Counted from the first letter of the stretch, positions 1 through 6,457 are shown. The stretch is DNA of 31,862 nt from Candidatus Pacearchaeota archaeon (GCA_023228245.1 JALOBN010000033.1:1-31862), one strand, 5' to 3'. Numbers and translations: made by a program. The notes: a model not told the origin generated them from the letters alone.

Positions 1-3
1 AAT

Positions 4-13
4 CTATATATAG
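4..13 (+). promoter_or_regulatory. Archaeal TATA box of the left operon
   Basis: An alternating TA tract (tatatata core) is centred about 27-28 nt before the ATG at 36. That is the spacing of an archaeal TATA box driving a leaderless transcript, and the ATG has no Shine-Dalgarno sequence. Any BRE is outside the window. Confidence 0.5.
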
Positions 14-35
14 AGCAACCACCCATCTATCCCAC

Positions 36-191
36 ATGAACCCAACAACCAGAAAGCTAGTGGCCCAGGGTGGTCAACGGGTATTTACCATATCGCTGCC
101 AGGCGAATGGTTGGCAAAGCATGGACTAGGGAAAGGGGACCAAGTGCGAATCATAGAGCAGGGAGATGCCTTGCTTATAGTGGCGATCTAA
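36..191 (+). CDS. AbrB/SpoVT-type swapped-hairpin regulator
   Basis: This 51-residue protein has the shape of one AbrB/MazE DNA-binding half-barrel. The N-terminal strand (RKLVAQGGQRVFTISLP) is followed by a short helix (EWLAKHGLGKGDQVRI) and a final strand (DALLIVAI). The LGKGDQV turn is the family hallmark. Such proteins bind DNA as dimers and act as transcription regulators or antitoxins. No toxin gene follows, so regulation of this operon is more likely (inference). It is the first gene after the edge TATA box, has no ribosome binding site, and fits leaderless translation. The stop is followed one base later by the next start. Confidence 0.75.
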   Translation: MNPTTRKLVAQGGQRVFTISLPGEWLAKHGLGKGDQVRIIEQGDALLIVAI

Positions 192-192
192 A

Positions 193-336
193 ATGGATGA
201 AACAATTGTGCGAATATACCGAGACGGCGATAAGATATGCGCCCTCATCGGCGAGAACCTGCAAGAAGGATATGCAGGATTTGGAGAGACCGAAGCGGAT
301 GCGCTGAGGGAATTGGCCGATGCAATGGAGGCTTAA
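193..336 (+). CDS. Small acidic hypothetical protein
   Basis: A 47-residue protein. Strands at about residues 4-22 (ETIVRIYRDGDKICALIG) lead into a glycine-aromatic turn (GYAGFGET) and an acidic helix (EADALRELADAME). This beta-beta-alpha layout resembles small HicB-like or phage accessory proteins, but there is no specific motif and I do not assign a function. It starts one base after the AbrB-like gene and stops directly before the ATG at 337, so it is almost certainly cotranslated with its neighbours. The minus-strand protein at 20380-20607 has a similar glycine/aromatic turn then helix, which may be chance. Confidence 0.65.
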   Translation: MDETIVRIYRDGDKICALIGENLQEGYAGFGETEADALRELADAMEA

Positions 337-1152
337 ATGAGACAAGAAGAGGCATTTATCGGACAGAAAGTCCGAGCAATGGGCACATCAACGATGGGAA
401 CCCCCGGCGATGGCAGAATAGGCGAGATAGACGAAATATTTGAGCGAGGAACGGCAAGCGTGGATTTGCCGGATGGAAACCGAAACGTGTTCTGGTTAGA
501 GGATTTAGAGTCGGTGGTTGAAATGAAGATAGGTGATCAAGTCAAGGTTATGCGAGCATGGCAGGCAGGAGAGCAGGGAACAAACTGGGGCGATGATCCG
601 CTCTTCAAAACAAAGGTAGGAAAAATAGGAAAGATCGTCAAGCGATTGCGAGAAGATAACGGATGGGTCGTGGATATAGACGGTGATGCGTGGCTATATC
701 CGGAATTTGTCTTGCAGAAAGTAGACGCTAAGTCACATGTCGCTTGCATATTGACCGAAAGGGTCATGGTGAATGGGGTGAAATGCCGGAAGATTATAGG
801 ATTTGAAGGCATTTGGGGAAGGGAAGAATTGCCTGGACGATATACACGCGGAAAACCTGCTTTCTGGCAATACGAAGGTTCTGACGGGCATTTTGTCGTT
901 GAAGACGAAATGGCAGAATGGATCTGCTCAACACCGTTTGGAAAAGCTCAGAATCTCGCACTGGAATTTCCAGATTCCGAACCGAGAATAAAAATCGATG
1001 TCCCATGCCTTGTTATGGCGGTCGGTTCTGTGTGGACAGAATCTGATTTCCAGAATATCCTGATCTGGCTAAAAAGAGCAGGAAGCAGGCTTGCAAAGAT
1101 CAAAAGGCAGGAACATGATGCATGGACAGGACAAGAAGAGGTGAGCATTTAA
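337..1152 (+). CDS. SH3-barrel-like repeat protein, unknown function
   Basis: A 271-residue soluble protein. Residues about 5-60 and 63-130 look like two related small beta barrels. Each opens with a basic or hydrophobic strand (IGQKVRAMG; IGDQVKVMRAW), has a GKIGKIV/GRIGEID strand, and ends in a WL-D/WLYPE turn. This pattern is typical of SH3/KOW-like or Mind-bomb-type repeats that bind peptides or nucleic acid. Residues 130-271 match nothing I recognise. The start abuts the previous stop, and the TAA shares its last base with the next ATG, so translation is coupled. Function unknown; the SH3-like call is inference from pattern. Confidence 0.65.
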   Translation: MRQEEAFIGQKVRAMGTSTMGTPGDGRIGEIDEIFERGTASVDLPDGNRNVFWLEDLESVVEMKIGDQVKVMRAWQAGEQGTNWGDDPLFKTKVGKIGKIVKRLREDNGWVVDIDGDAWLYPEFVLQKVDAKSHVACILTERVMVNGVKCRKIIGFEGIWGREELPGRYTRGKPAFWQYEGSDGHFVVEDEMAEWICSTPFGKAQNLALEFPDSEPRIKIDVPCLVMAVGSVWTESDFQNILIWLKRAGSRLAKIKRQEHDAWTGQEEVSI

Positions 1153-1298
1153 TGCCATATGGATTTACAGAAAGCACAATGGGAGCGGCAGATAACCTCT
1201 TTTCACAAGAGGGAAGAGAAGAAGCCGAGAAGAAAAGAGCAAAGCTGATTGAAGAATCGATGGTTGACTTACTACCTGATGGGAAGGATGACCAATGA
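1152..1298 (+). CDS. Small charged hypothetical protein
   Basis: A 48-residue protein, mostly one charged helix (about residues 18-40, rich in E, K and R), with a short hydrophobic end (MVDLLPDG). The first base of its ATG is the last base of the previous TAA, and its own TGA overlaps the next ATG. This coupling on both sides is the main evidence that it is real. There is no recognisable domain; a protein-protein helix is all that can be said. Confidence 0.5.
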   Translation: MPYGFTESTMGAADNLFSQEGREEAEKKRAKLIEESMVDLLPDGKDDQ

Positions 1299-1582
1299 TT
1301 GATATGAGCAACTATCCAAAAGTCCAATTCTGGACAAGTGGCCCCGGCGCAACATCCCACCGCACTGGCTGGAAGATCTGTGATATCCCAAAAGGTGAAT
1401 CCATCCTCGGTTGCCTGCCCAAGGAGATTGTGGACGAGATCAGAACGGGAAGTATCAGGAGAAAGAAAGGCATCCAAGAGACTTCATTGGTGAATCGGGT
1501 TGCGATTGTGGAAGAAAAGATGACAGGCCGAGGACATATGATGTTTTTTCCTATTCCGGGAAATGTGGGTAAGGTGATCTAG
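1295..1582 (+). CDS. Hypothetical protein
   Basis: A 95-residue mixed-composition protein with no recognised domain. The N-terminal half has several aromatic, Gly and Pro residues (VQFWTSGPGATSHRTGW). A basic patch (RTGSIRRKKG) sits near residue 55. No signal peptide or membrane segment. It begins with an ATGA overlap with the preceding gene. The gene order and coupling suggest an early-region accessory protein; no function can be given. Confidence 0.55.
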   Translation: MIDMSNYPKVQFWTSGPGATSHRTGWKICDIPKGESILGCLPKEIVDEIRTGSIRRKKGIQETSLVNRVAIVEEKMTGRGHMMFFPIPGNVGKVI

Positions 1583-1696
1583 GTGGTGGTTCATCTGCAT
1601 ACCATCACCAAACGCAAGCAAGAGGTCGATATGAAGGAAAAGGCTATAAGAGAGGCCAGACGAGAGCAACGTAGACAAAGACGAGGCGGCGCATGA
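1583..1696 (+). CDS. Possible small basic protein (GTG start)
   Basis: A 37-residue reading frame starting at a GTG directly after the preceding stop. The C-terminal half is strongly basic and helical (KEKAIREARREQRRQRRGG). A GGTGAT sequence lies just upstream and could serve as a ribosome binding site. The TGA overlaps the ATG of the next gene, which fits the coupling used throughout this operon. The short length and non-ATG start make it uncertain. If real, it could bind nucleic acid by charge alone (inference). Confidence 0.4.
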   Translation: MVVHLHTITKRKQEVDMKEKAIREARREQRRQRRGGA

Positions 1697-1815
1697 TTAT
1701 ACCAGATTTCATTATATCCGTTTTGCTAACAGTAGACATACTGTTATGCATTTTTGTTTATGATTTATTGAAGCGAGTGAGAACGTTGGAATATTTGGAG
1801 AGGCAACGACCTTGA
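1693..1815 (+). CDS. Small single-pass membrane protein
   Basis: A 40-residue protein with one hydrophobic segment at about residues 2-24 (IIPDFIISVLLTVDILLCIFVY) and a basic C-terminal helix (LLKRVRTLEYLERQR), predicting the C terminus in the cytoplasm. It begins with an ATGA overlap after the preceding frame. Its TGA is nested in the TTG start of the glutaredoxin-like gene. It could be a membrane anchor or small accessory peptide; no family is recognised. Confidence 0.5.
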   Translation: MIIPDFIISVLLTVDILLCIFVYDLLKRVRTLEYLERQRP

Positions 1816-2072
1816 TCACGATTTACCAAACTTCCACCTGCTCCCGATGCCACGAATTGCGTGCATGGCTTGCGAGAGCAGGAAAGGCGCATATGATAGC
1901 CGATCTCAGTTCACAGAAGATCATTGCGGAACTCAGAACAGAGGGGCAATTCTCGCTTGAGGCTCCTATCCTGAGAAAGCAATCGCCTGGCAAAGATGAT
2001 TGGTATCTGGCAGGGCAGCTATTCAAGGATGGCAAGCTGGATGAAGATCTTTTGAGGAGGATAATTGCATGA
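1812..2072 (+). CDS. Glutaredoxin-like thiol-disulfide protein (TTG start)
   Basis: An 86-residue protein with a glutaredoxin/NrdH-like thioredoxin fold. The first strand (MITIYQT) leads straight into a CxxC motif, Cys10-Ser-Arg-Cys13, at the start of helix 1. A second strand sits near residues 29-33, a likely cis-proline (EAPIL) near residue 52, and a C-terminal helix (DEDLLRRIIA) closes the fold. Glutaredoxin-like proteins reduce disulfides or ribonucleotide reductase; in viruses they often support nucleotide synthesis. No reductase gene is in this window, so the partner is unknown. The TTG start overlaps the previous TGA, and an ATG start would lose strand 1 and the CxxC. The gene ends by overlapping the next ATG. 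Confidence 0.75.
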   Translation: MITIYQTSTCSRCHELRAWLARAGKAHMIADLSSQKIIAELRTEGQFSLEAPILRKQSPGKDDWYLAGQLFKDGKLDEDLLRRIIA

Positions 2073-2161
2073 CCGTTGAAGAAGCATTTGTCGGAGGATT
2101 CGTTATCTTTGTTGCCGTGGCATGTTTTCTGATTGGGATCATGGTAGGATGGATGACATGA
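2069..2161 (+). CDS. Small single-pass membrane peptide
   Basis: A 30-residue peptide that is almost entirely one transmembrane helix (about residues 7-28, FVGGFVIFVAVACFLIGIMV). It is joined by 4-nt ATGA overlaps to the glutaredoxin-like gene before it and the HTH protein after it. That double coupling is the reason to call it real. Function unknown. Confidence 0.5.
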   Translation: MTVEEAFVGGFVIFVAVACFLIGIMVGWMT

Positions 2162-2889
2162 AGCTATTAGACGGAACCCCCGAAGAGATAGCCAAGTTCC
2201 TAGATTTGACCGAGGGCAGCGTCAAGATAGCGGATCCAGTTGACATATACCGAACACCGAAAACCGTCTTGGATTATATGGAGGCCGCCATAGGCCCAAG
2301 ATTGCCCCTATCACAGAAGGATGAGACAAGATTACCTTCCGAGGGTAGATCATCGAGTCTAGGCAATTCTGTGCAACCTATGACCATTCTACCAACTCGC
2401 TCACCACCCAAAGAGAGGACTGCCAAACTCGAAGCCTATTTCCGAGATTACATAAGGGCGGGCCTGACCGCAAAGGCCATCCAGGAACATCTGATCAAGG
2501 AACATGATATCAGCATGAATGGGCATCAAATCTGTGGATGGCTCGGACGGATGAAGCAACAAGAAAAGCGAATGTGGGCGAAATGTGGGGATGCTCTTCC
2601 TGCGCCAGACTTAGTGCCATCCACAGAACCGCGAGGATTGCTCTCAGAGGGACATGAGAACCCCAGGGATGACAGCAAGCCCGACAAAGAGACAAGTTCA
2701 CAGGCTCCAAACGAAGATGCCGCCAAGGAGCCTACAACAAGTCCTAGAAGCAAGGAATTAAACCTCCCCCAAATCAAGGAAATCAAGCGGCTCTATAACA
2801 AGGACCATTTGCGGACTATCCATATTGCTAAGCGCATGGGCATTTCACAGGAGCAGGTTGAAGCGATTGTTTGGCAGGTGAAAGCATGA
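2158..2889 (+). CDS. Two-HTH DNA-binding-like protein
   Basis: A 243-residue protein. The ATG at 2158 overlaps the previous TGA and is preferred over an upstream in-frame ATG at 2122. The N-terminal 85 residues are of unclear fold. Residues about 88-140 look like a helix-turn-helix (an LTAKAIQEHL helix then ISMNGHQICGWL). A long hydrophilic Pro/Glu/Ser-rich linker follows. The last 40 residues form a second HTH of sigma-4/Hin type (IKRLYN...TIHIAKRMGISQEQVEAIV). Two DNA-binding modules on a flexible linker suggest a transcription or replication regulator of the virus (inference). No enzymatic motif is seen. Confidence 0.6.
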   Translation: MKLLDGTPEEIAKFLDLTEGSVKIADPVDIYRTPKTVLDYMEAAIGPRLPLSQKDETRLPSEGRSSSLGNSVQPMTILPTRSPPKERTAKLEAYFRDYIRAGLTAKAIQEHLIKEHDISMNGHQICGWLGRMKQQEKRMWAKCGDALPAPDLVPSTEPRGLLSEGHENPRDDSKPDKETSSQAPNEDAAKEPTTSPRSKELNLPQIKEIKRLYNKDHLRTIHIAKRMGISQEQVEAIVWQVKA

Positions 2890-3089
2890 GCGACGAAGAA
2901 TATCAAATCAAATTTTCCGTCAACGATGCGAAAGGTAAGTGCCTGATCACGATTGACGAAATTGTCACGCATGATTATGATAAAGGCAACCATTGGATCT
3001 TGGATATCGACGGGCGCGGAGCGCATCACGAAACGTTTATAGGAGCAATGGCGGCGTTTATCACTTATAGTCTTGGGAGGAAAGCATGA
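2886..3089 (+). CDS. Hypothetical protein
   Basis: A 67-residue protein with a beta-rich N-terminal part (YQIKFSVNDAKGKCLITIDEIV) and a C-terminal helix (ETFIGAMAAFITYSLGRK). The chosen ATG overlaps the preceding TGA. An in-frame TTG 15 bases upstream would lie inside the previous gene without benefit. No family recognised. It ends in another ATGA overlap, so it is part of the coupled operon. Confidence 0.55.
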   Translation: MSDEEYQIKFSVNDAKGKCLITIDEIVTHDYDKGNHWILDIDGRGAHHETFIGAMAAFITYSLGRKA

Positions 3090-3238
3090 GCGGTTGGGCG
3101 GGGCAGAAATATCAGCGACCCGAAGATCAAGCATCCATTCAATCCGCTGCATTGTGGATCTGGCAGCTAGAATCGGGTGCCTATCCCGCGCTCATGGAAT
3201 GCTATGGAGATGAATTCGGGGGTCTTCCATGCCACTGA
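3086..3238 (+). CDS. Small hypothetical protein
   Basis: A 50-residue protein with several Trp and aromatic residues (MSGWAGQKY; ALWIWQLES). It is preceded by a good Shine-Dalgarno sequence (gggagg about 6 nt upstream). The start overlaps the previous stop, and the 3' end overlaps the next gene by 10 nt. No recognised domain. Confidence 0.5.
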   Translation: MSGWAGQKYQRPEDQASIQSAALWIWQLESGAYPALMECYGDEFGGLPCH

Positions 3239-3468
3239 ATACGGCAGAATCTCGTCAATTGCTGCATGATATTCAACCATTGATCCCAGATATCCCGTTT
3301 CGCCAATGTGACTTGCAAATCGATTGCAATCGTTATAAGTTGACAGGAGTGCTTAGGAATATGTGCTTTACAGGATTGCTGGATGTGGTTGGCCGCGAGA
3401 AAACGAAGCATGGGACCTATATCAAGATCTATAAAAAGACTGGAAAGAAATTGCGGGGGCGATCTTGA
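3229..3468 (+). CDS. Possible winged-helix protein
   Basis: A 79-residue basic protein. Helices at about residues 4-18 (TAESRQLLHDIQPLI) and 37-48 (YKLTGVLRNMCFTGLLDVVG), followed by a hairpin-like end (GTYIKIYKKTGKK), give a compact winged-helix-like outline. The LTGVLRNMCFTGLLDVVGRE stretch resembles a recognition helix leading into a wing. This is inference from layout. It overlaps the upstream gene by 10 nt and lies next to a clearer winged-helix gene. Confidence 0.5.
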   Translation: MPLNTAESRQLLHDIQPLIPDIPFRQCDLQIDCNRYKLTGVLRNMCFTGLLDVVGREKTKHGTYIKIYKKTGKKLRGRS

Positions 3469-3481
3469 TGGAGCATTTGCA

Positions 3482-3685
3482 ATGAGTCAAGGCGACATGA
3501 TTGCATGGCTCCGGGCGCATCCTGGGTGGCATACTTGGCGCGAGATGGCGGAAAGCATGGGCTTTGCGAAGAGAGGGGCCGGAAAATCGTTATCGGTGCT
3601 GGTAGATATCGGTGAGGTTGAGCGGAGGGAGGTTAAGGTGGAGAGGGGCGGGAGGATGTATGAATACAGTATCGGCAAAGAGTAA
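3482..3685 (+). CDS. Winged-helix DNA-binding protein
   Basis: A 67-residue protein with a compact winged-helix architecture: helix 1 (GDMIAWLRAHPGW), helix 2 (TWREMAESMGF), helix 3 with a basic start (KRGAGKSLSVLVDIGEV), then a wing (ERREVKVERGGRMYEYSI). It matches the general pattern of small archaeal MarR/ArsR-like transcription factors. ATG 3482 is chosen over far-upstream alternatives because those would overlap the previous gene by about 85 nt. The next gene starts inside its 3' end. Confidence 0.6.
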   Translation: MSQGDMIAWLRAHPGWHTWREMAESMGFAKRGAGKSLSVLVDIGEVERREVKVERGGRMYEYSIGKE

Positions 3686-4022
3686 AAAATCTGGTTGGCC
3701 CAAAGCGCAAGTTGTGCATTCGCCAGAAAACAAAACTGGGCAATCGTGGAAGGCCAACGAAGGAAAAGCGTGTGTGCTCATTTGGCATTATTCAGAAGAT
3801 AAACCGCCATATTTTACTTCTGGTGATGAAGTAACAGTTAATCAAGGCCCAAAACAGTGCTCTTTGTGCGGATCGGTAATACGGTATGACGAACGGGGAT
3901 ATGCGGCATGTGAAGCATGCGGGGAAATTTATAATAGTGGCATAAGTGCAAATGTTGTGAGCAAACGGATGAAAAAGAAGAATTTGGGATCATTTATCAA
4001 TGAAGTCCGACGAAAGGCTTAA
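3660..4022 (+). CDS. Zinc-ribbon protein
   Basis: A 120-residue protein with a four-cysteine zinc ribbon: Cys67-x2-Cys70 and Cys84-x2-Cys87, with the two knuckles separated by 13 residues (IRYDERGYAA in between). The N-terminal 65 residues are polar and basic. The C terminus is lysine-rich (KRMKKKNLG). ATG 3660 sits behind a GGAGG at 3651, which makes it better than the upstream in-frame ATG. It is the last gene of the left operon; hairpins follow. Nucleic-acid binding is plausible (inference). Confidence 0.65.
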   Translation: MNTVSAKSKKSGWPKAQVVHSPENKTGQSWKANEGKACVLIWHYSEDKPPYFTSGDEVTVNQGPKQCSLCGSVIRYDERGYAACEACGEIYNSGISANVVSKRMKKKNLGSFINEVRRKA

Positions 4023-4058
4023 ATAGTTTAAAGGAAATGATAGCATTGGAGTGGCTGG

Positions 4059-4080
4059 AAAGGCCACATCAATGGCCTTT
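4059..4080 (+). terminator. Hairpin terminator after the left operon
   Basis: A perfect 8-bp stem (aaaggcca / tggccttt) with a 6-nt loop lies 37 nt after the zinc-ribbon stop codon. It is followed by a T-rich stretch (ggctattttccttttac). Archaeal termination depends mainly on T tracts, so the site is plausible. Confidence 0.5.
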
Positions 4081-4107
4081 GGCTATTTTCCTTTTACGAT
4101 TAGTCTT

Positions 4108-4136
4108 CGAGGTTTTTATGCCCAAATCAAACCTCG
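4108..4136 (+). repeat. Second hairpin after the left operon
   Basis: A perfect 8-bp inverted repeat (cgaggttt / aaacctcg) with a 13-nt loop lies 28 nt after the first hairpin. It may add to termination or be a 3' UTR stabiliser. No T run follows it. Confidence 0.35.
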
Positions 4137-4617
4137 CTCGTTTCCCTGCTGCTTTAATTTGGCTAAACTTTCCCTATCTATGGCATGGTGAGCCCGATGA
4201 GGTCAAACGATTTCATAACCTGCACATCCGAGAAGATTTATCCGCTGCAACTCGATAATTCGCAAGGAGATTATGGGAAACGGTCAAAAGTCTGCGCGAG
4301 ATCGATATCTCAGAGTCACCTACCCCGTCCTGAAGGGCGGGGCTTGCCTCTCCACAAAAAGTCGGGAAGCGTATGGCAGGGTGACTCTTCTCCCTGATTG
4401 GGATGTGGCACGATAATGTTGTGCTGGCTGCCCTGGTACGGGAAGAGGCTTCATCTATCATGCTATCCACCAGACCAGTTACCCGGTCTCATGCTTCCGA
4501 TACCGTGTCTGTTCGATTTGCTGGTACGAGTCAGTTAAGCTGTTGTCTGTTCCCTGGCATCTCTCATCAGGGGGAAGTGCCCAACCAGATAATGGTCTGA
4601 CTCTAGCAATAGACAAG

Positions 4618-4626
4618 GATATATAG
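4618..4626 (+). promoter_or_regulatory. TATA box for the 4650 gene
   Basis: gatatatag is centred 28 nt before the ATG at 4650, the same spacing as the other leaderless promoters in this window. A second TA-rich stretch nearer the ATG (tatataa, about 11 nt away) is too close to serve. Confidence 0.5.
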
Positions 4627-4649
4627 TACATGGTTACTATATAAGACTT

Positions 4650-4796
4650 ATGGTAACAACGATCCAGATAACACCGGAAACCAGAGATAAACTCAAGGAA
4701 GTTGGTAAGAAAGGAGAGACCTATGAGCAAATCATTATCAGACTGTTGCAAGAGCACGAACAACTTACGGGAGCGCCCAATTCCTCCCCAGCCTAA
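4650..4796 (+). CDS. Ribbon-helix-helix-like antitoxin-type protein (DUF7557-like)
   Basis: A 48-residue protein. The N-terminal strand (MVTTIQITPETRDKL) is followed by a helix and the GETYEQIIIRLLQEHE motif, the layout of small archaeal VapB/DUF7557-type ribbon-helix-helix proteins. These usually act as antitoxins or regulators; no toxin gene is adjacent. The last residues (GAPNSSPA) and the stop codon are encoded by the 5' arm of the IS200/IS605-type hairpin at 4775-4816, so the native C terminus may have been replaced by insertion (inference). It has its own TATA box and no Shine-Dalgarno, indicating leaderless expression. Confidence 0.65.
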   Translation: MVTTIQITPETRDKLKEVGKKGETYEQIIIRLLQEHEQLTGAPNSSPA

Positions 4797-4861
4797 AGGA
4801 TGGGGGCTCCTTGGGCAACGAGTTGAAAGCAGAAAAGAATAATAAGAAATCTATAATAGCC

Positions 4862-5528
4862 GGGAAGCACAACCGATTAAAGGAGCGATCCGAGATCGGT
4901 TCAGACTTCCCCTCGCTCCAATAATAATGCTAAACTGTACATGGGCTGCCTACCCGACATGAGCCCTGATCAGGCGGTTGAGCGCACATATTGGCAGCCT
5001 ACAAATTATGCCGAAATTCACAAAAGATAAACATGGGCTGCCAGCCGTACTGTGCTTAGTGGGCATTCTCCGCTAAGAGATAGGTGGTACAGGCGCAGCC
5101 CATGAGGATTATTGCCAATCGCGGCCAATACAAAGTGCCGTTAAATCGGGTCTTAAAACGCTGGATAGTGTGGCATGTCGAAACTTGCCCACCGACTGAA
5201 TGCCAGCCGATTGGTCTGTGGTTGACCTGTGCATAGCACGGCGACGTTGGTCCGAGTCGAAGGATTCCAGCTACGACGCAAATGCGAACGGTAAGAAGGG
5301 GCCTCGGATTAGGGCTTGTGGCGAAGAGCTAACGGCCTCCCGGAATCCAATCAGGCGAAATCACCTGAGACCACATAATATTTGCCTTGCAACGACCGAG
5401 AGAGCTAGGGCAGGAAGCATTTGCAGTGCGCGTTTTCTTGCCCTTCATGATCATCCATTGAGCCGAGGTTCCTTATCCTCCCTTTCCTCGGCTATTCTTG
5501 TCAAATGACTGATGCCCATAAGGCATCA
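4862..5528 (+). ncRNA. Candidate structured non-coding region
   Basis: This stretch contains many perfect inverted repeats: gggaag/cttccc with aaccgat/atcggtt nested (4862-4911); ggctgcc/ggcagcc (4944-4950 with 4993-4999); a 10-bp stem catgggctgc/gcagcccatg (5032-5041 with 5095-5104) that also encloses cttag/ctaag; ggattcc/ggaatcc (5262-5268 with 5342-5348); agccgagg/cctcggct (5461-5468 with 5486-5493); and tgatgcc/ggcatca (5510-5516 with 5522-5528). No match to tRNA, rRNA, SRP RNA, RNase P RNA or intron cores is evident. It could be a transcribed RNA, a long 5' UTR, or a packaging or origin site just upstream of the terminase genes. RNA status is inference. Confidence 0.35.
4939..5042 (+). 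repeat. 12-nt direct repeat acatgggctgcc
   Basis: Exact copies at 4939-4950 and 5031-5042, 92 nt apart. Both can pair with gcagcccatg at 5095-5104, giving mutually exclusive stems. Confidence 0.6.
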
Positions 5529-5546
5529 AAAAAGAGTTGATTCGAA

Positions 5547-5783
5547 ATGAAATATAGCGACTTCGAAAACTATATACATGCCGAAAGCATGGATACTTGG
5601 ATCGAGATTGTTGACAAGGTCGGGACGAAGTACAAGGGTTTCATAGCTTCTTATTCTGAGACTGCGGTGTGCTTGGTGGACGGTTATGATATGCTTCATA
5701 ATCCATTTAGAAAAAAGGCCATGATTAATCTAAAAGATGTTTTATCGATTCAGCAAACACATGAAAAACTGTTGAAAGCATAA
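5547..5783 (+). CDS. Small Sm/SH3-barrel-like protein
   Basis: A 78-residue protein. After a short helix (SDFENYIHA), the pattern WIEIVDKVGTKYKGFIASYS, then AVCLVDGYD, then MINLKDVLSIQ reads like the five-strand barrel of Sm-like (LSm/Hfq) proteins: strand, G-x-x-Y-x-G-x-I bent strand, strand, variable loop, closing strand ending in a hydrophobic pair. If so, it may bind RNA; a generic SH3-like barrel is equally possible (inference from pattern only). It is the first protein gene after the structured region and lies upstream of the terminase genes. No clear ribosome binding site is seen. Confidence 0.6.
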   Translation: MKYSDFENYIHAESMDTWIEIVDKVGTKYKGFIASYSETAVCLVDGYDMLHNPFRKKAMINLKDVLSIQQTHEKLLKA

Positions 5784-5902
5784 AATATCACAGTTACGAC
5801 TGGCGGAACCTTACCTAAGAAAACTTTGAATACCTTGACCTATTGCCCTGTGAGAGGGGGCGATATTTTTGATTATCGAATTTACTAGGACTGAACGCAT
5901 GA

Positions 5903-6457
5903 ATGTCACCACCTTTGGCAGAAGATCTCGTCAGGAAGATTTTAGACGATCTCCAATCAGATCGTTATAAGGCCGGAAATATCAGCCTGGAAGAGATCGC
6001 TGCAATTCGTTTGGGAGATCGAAAGAAAGGCGGAACAATTAGCAAGCTTGCGAAGAAACACAAGATACCGCTTCGCAAACAGGGTTTAAATAAACGCGGT
6101 GTCTCTTTCCAGTCACCACATTCCAACAAAGAACCAAAATCGAGCGAACCTCTAAAAGTGGAATGTTTCACCGCCGAAGCGAGGCTTTCTCTGATAGATG
6201 AAGCAATAACGATTCATAAGTCATTACTTCCCGGCGTCAAAGATCCTTATAAAATGGAGAAGTGGTCATCCGCCTTGGATCGTCTCTTGGAGCAAAGACG
6301 TATAGAAGAACCGCCACAATCAGGCAGCGAACAAGAGATGCTAGACAAGATCGTAGGTGCCCTAGACCAACATGCCGCCGCTGTTTCTCCCAAAGCAGGC
6401 CCAAGTGTATCAGGATTGCCTGAAGACCCGGCAAACCCTGATGTACGGATCGGTTAG
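5903..6457 (+). CDS. terS: Putative terminase small subunit
   Basis: A 184-residue protein directly upstream of the large terminase and overlapping it by 86 nt. Residues about 24-62 form an HTH-like region (ISLEEIAAIRLGDRKKGGTISKLAKKHKIP), as expected of the DNA-recognition domain of small terminases. Residues 90-150 are helical and could be the oligomerisation part. Small subunits bind the packaging site and stimulate the large-subunit ATPase. The assignment rests on position, size and HTH, not on a conserved motif. An inverted repeat (cgata...tatcg) lies at 5861-5878 in the 120-nt leader. Confidence 0.6.
   Translation: MSPPLAEDLVRKILDDLQSDRYKAGNISLEEIAAIRLGDRKKGGTISKLAKKHKIPLRKQGLNKRGVSFQSPHSNKEPKSSEPLKVECFTAEARLSLIDEAITIHKSLLPGVKDPYKMEKWSSALDRLLEQRRIEEPPQSGSEQEMLDKIVGALDQHAAAVSPKAGPSVSGLPEDPANPDVRIG

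Larger units (their letters stand above)
4312..4816. mobile_element. IS200/IS605-type end hairpins (relic or non-autonomous element)
   Basis: Two structures resemble IS200/IS605 subterminal hairpins. The first spans 4312-4388: a 9-bp outer stem (agagtcacc / ggtgactct) encloses a GC-rich hairpin at 4323-4342 (ccccg...cgggg), which on the minus strand reads like the agccccgcccttcagg...ggggta motif common downstream of tnpB genes. The second spans 4775-4816: nested stems gcccaa/ttgggc and cccca/tgggg around a cctaaagg loop, also typical of such ends. No tnpA or tnpB remains between them, and exact element borders cannot be set. They may be two separate relics in opposite orientation. Confidence 0.4.
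4023..5546. other. 1.5 kb region mostly without protein genes
   Basis: Apart from the small gene at 4650-4796 I see no convincing coding sequence here; the longer open frames lack starts with signals and have no recognisable protein pattern. It holds two hairpins after the left operon, two IS200/IS605-type terminal hairpins, and a run of inverted repeats from 4862 to 5528. It separates the small-gene operon from the packaging genes, so a packaging site or origin could also lie here (inference). Nothing notable is seen in 4137-4311 or 4389-4617. Confidence 0.6.

Noticed and set aside
4037..4258. Open frame of 73 codons on the plus strand
   Set aside because: It spans two terminator-like hairpins right after the left operon and has no recognisable domain or ribosome binding site.
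4862..5500. Known RNA classes (tRNA, SRP RNA, RNase P RNA, group I or II intron)
   Set aside because: None of the conserved core motifs of these classes could be found by eye, so only a generic structured-region call is made.
5200..5508. Open frame of 102 codons on the plus strand
   Set aside because: No start signals, no protein-like pattern, and it runs through strong inverted repeats that explain the sequence better.
5510..5528. Rho-independent-like terminator (tgatgcc/ggcatca)
   Set aside because: On the plus strand the hairpin is followed by an A run, and on the minus strand the T run precedes it, so neither orientation gives a terminator.
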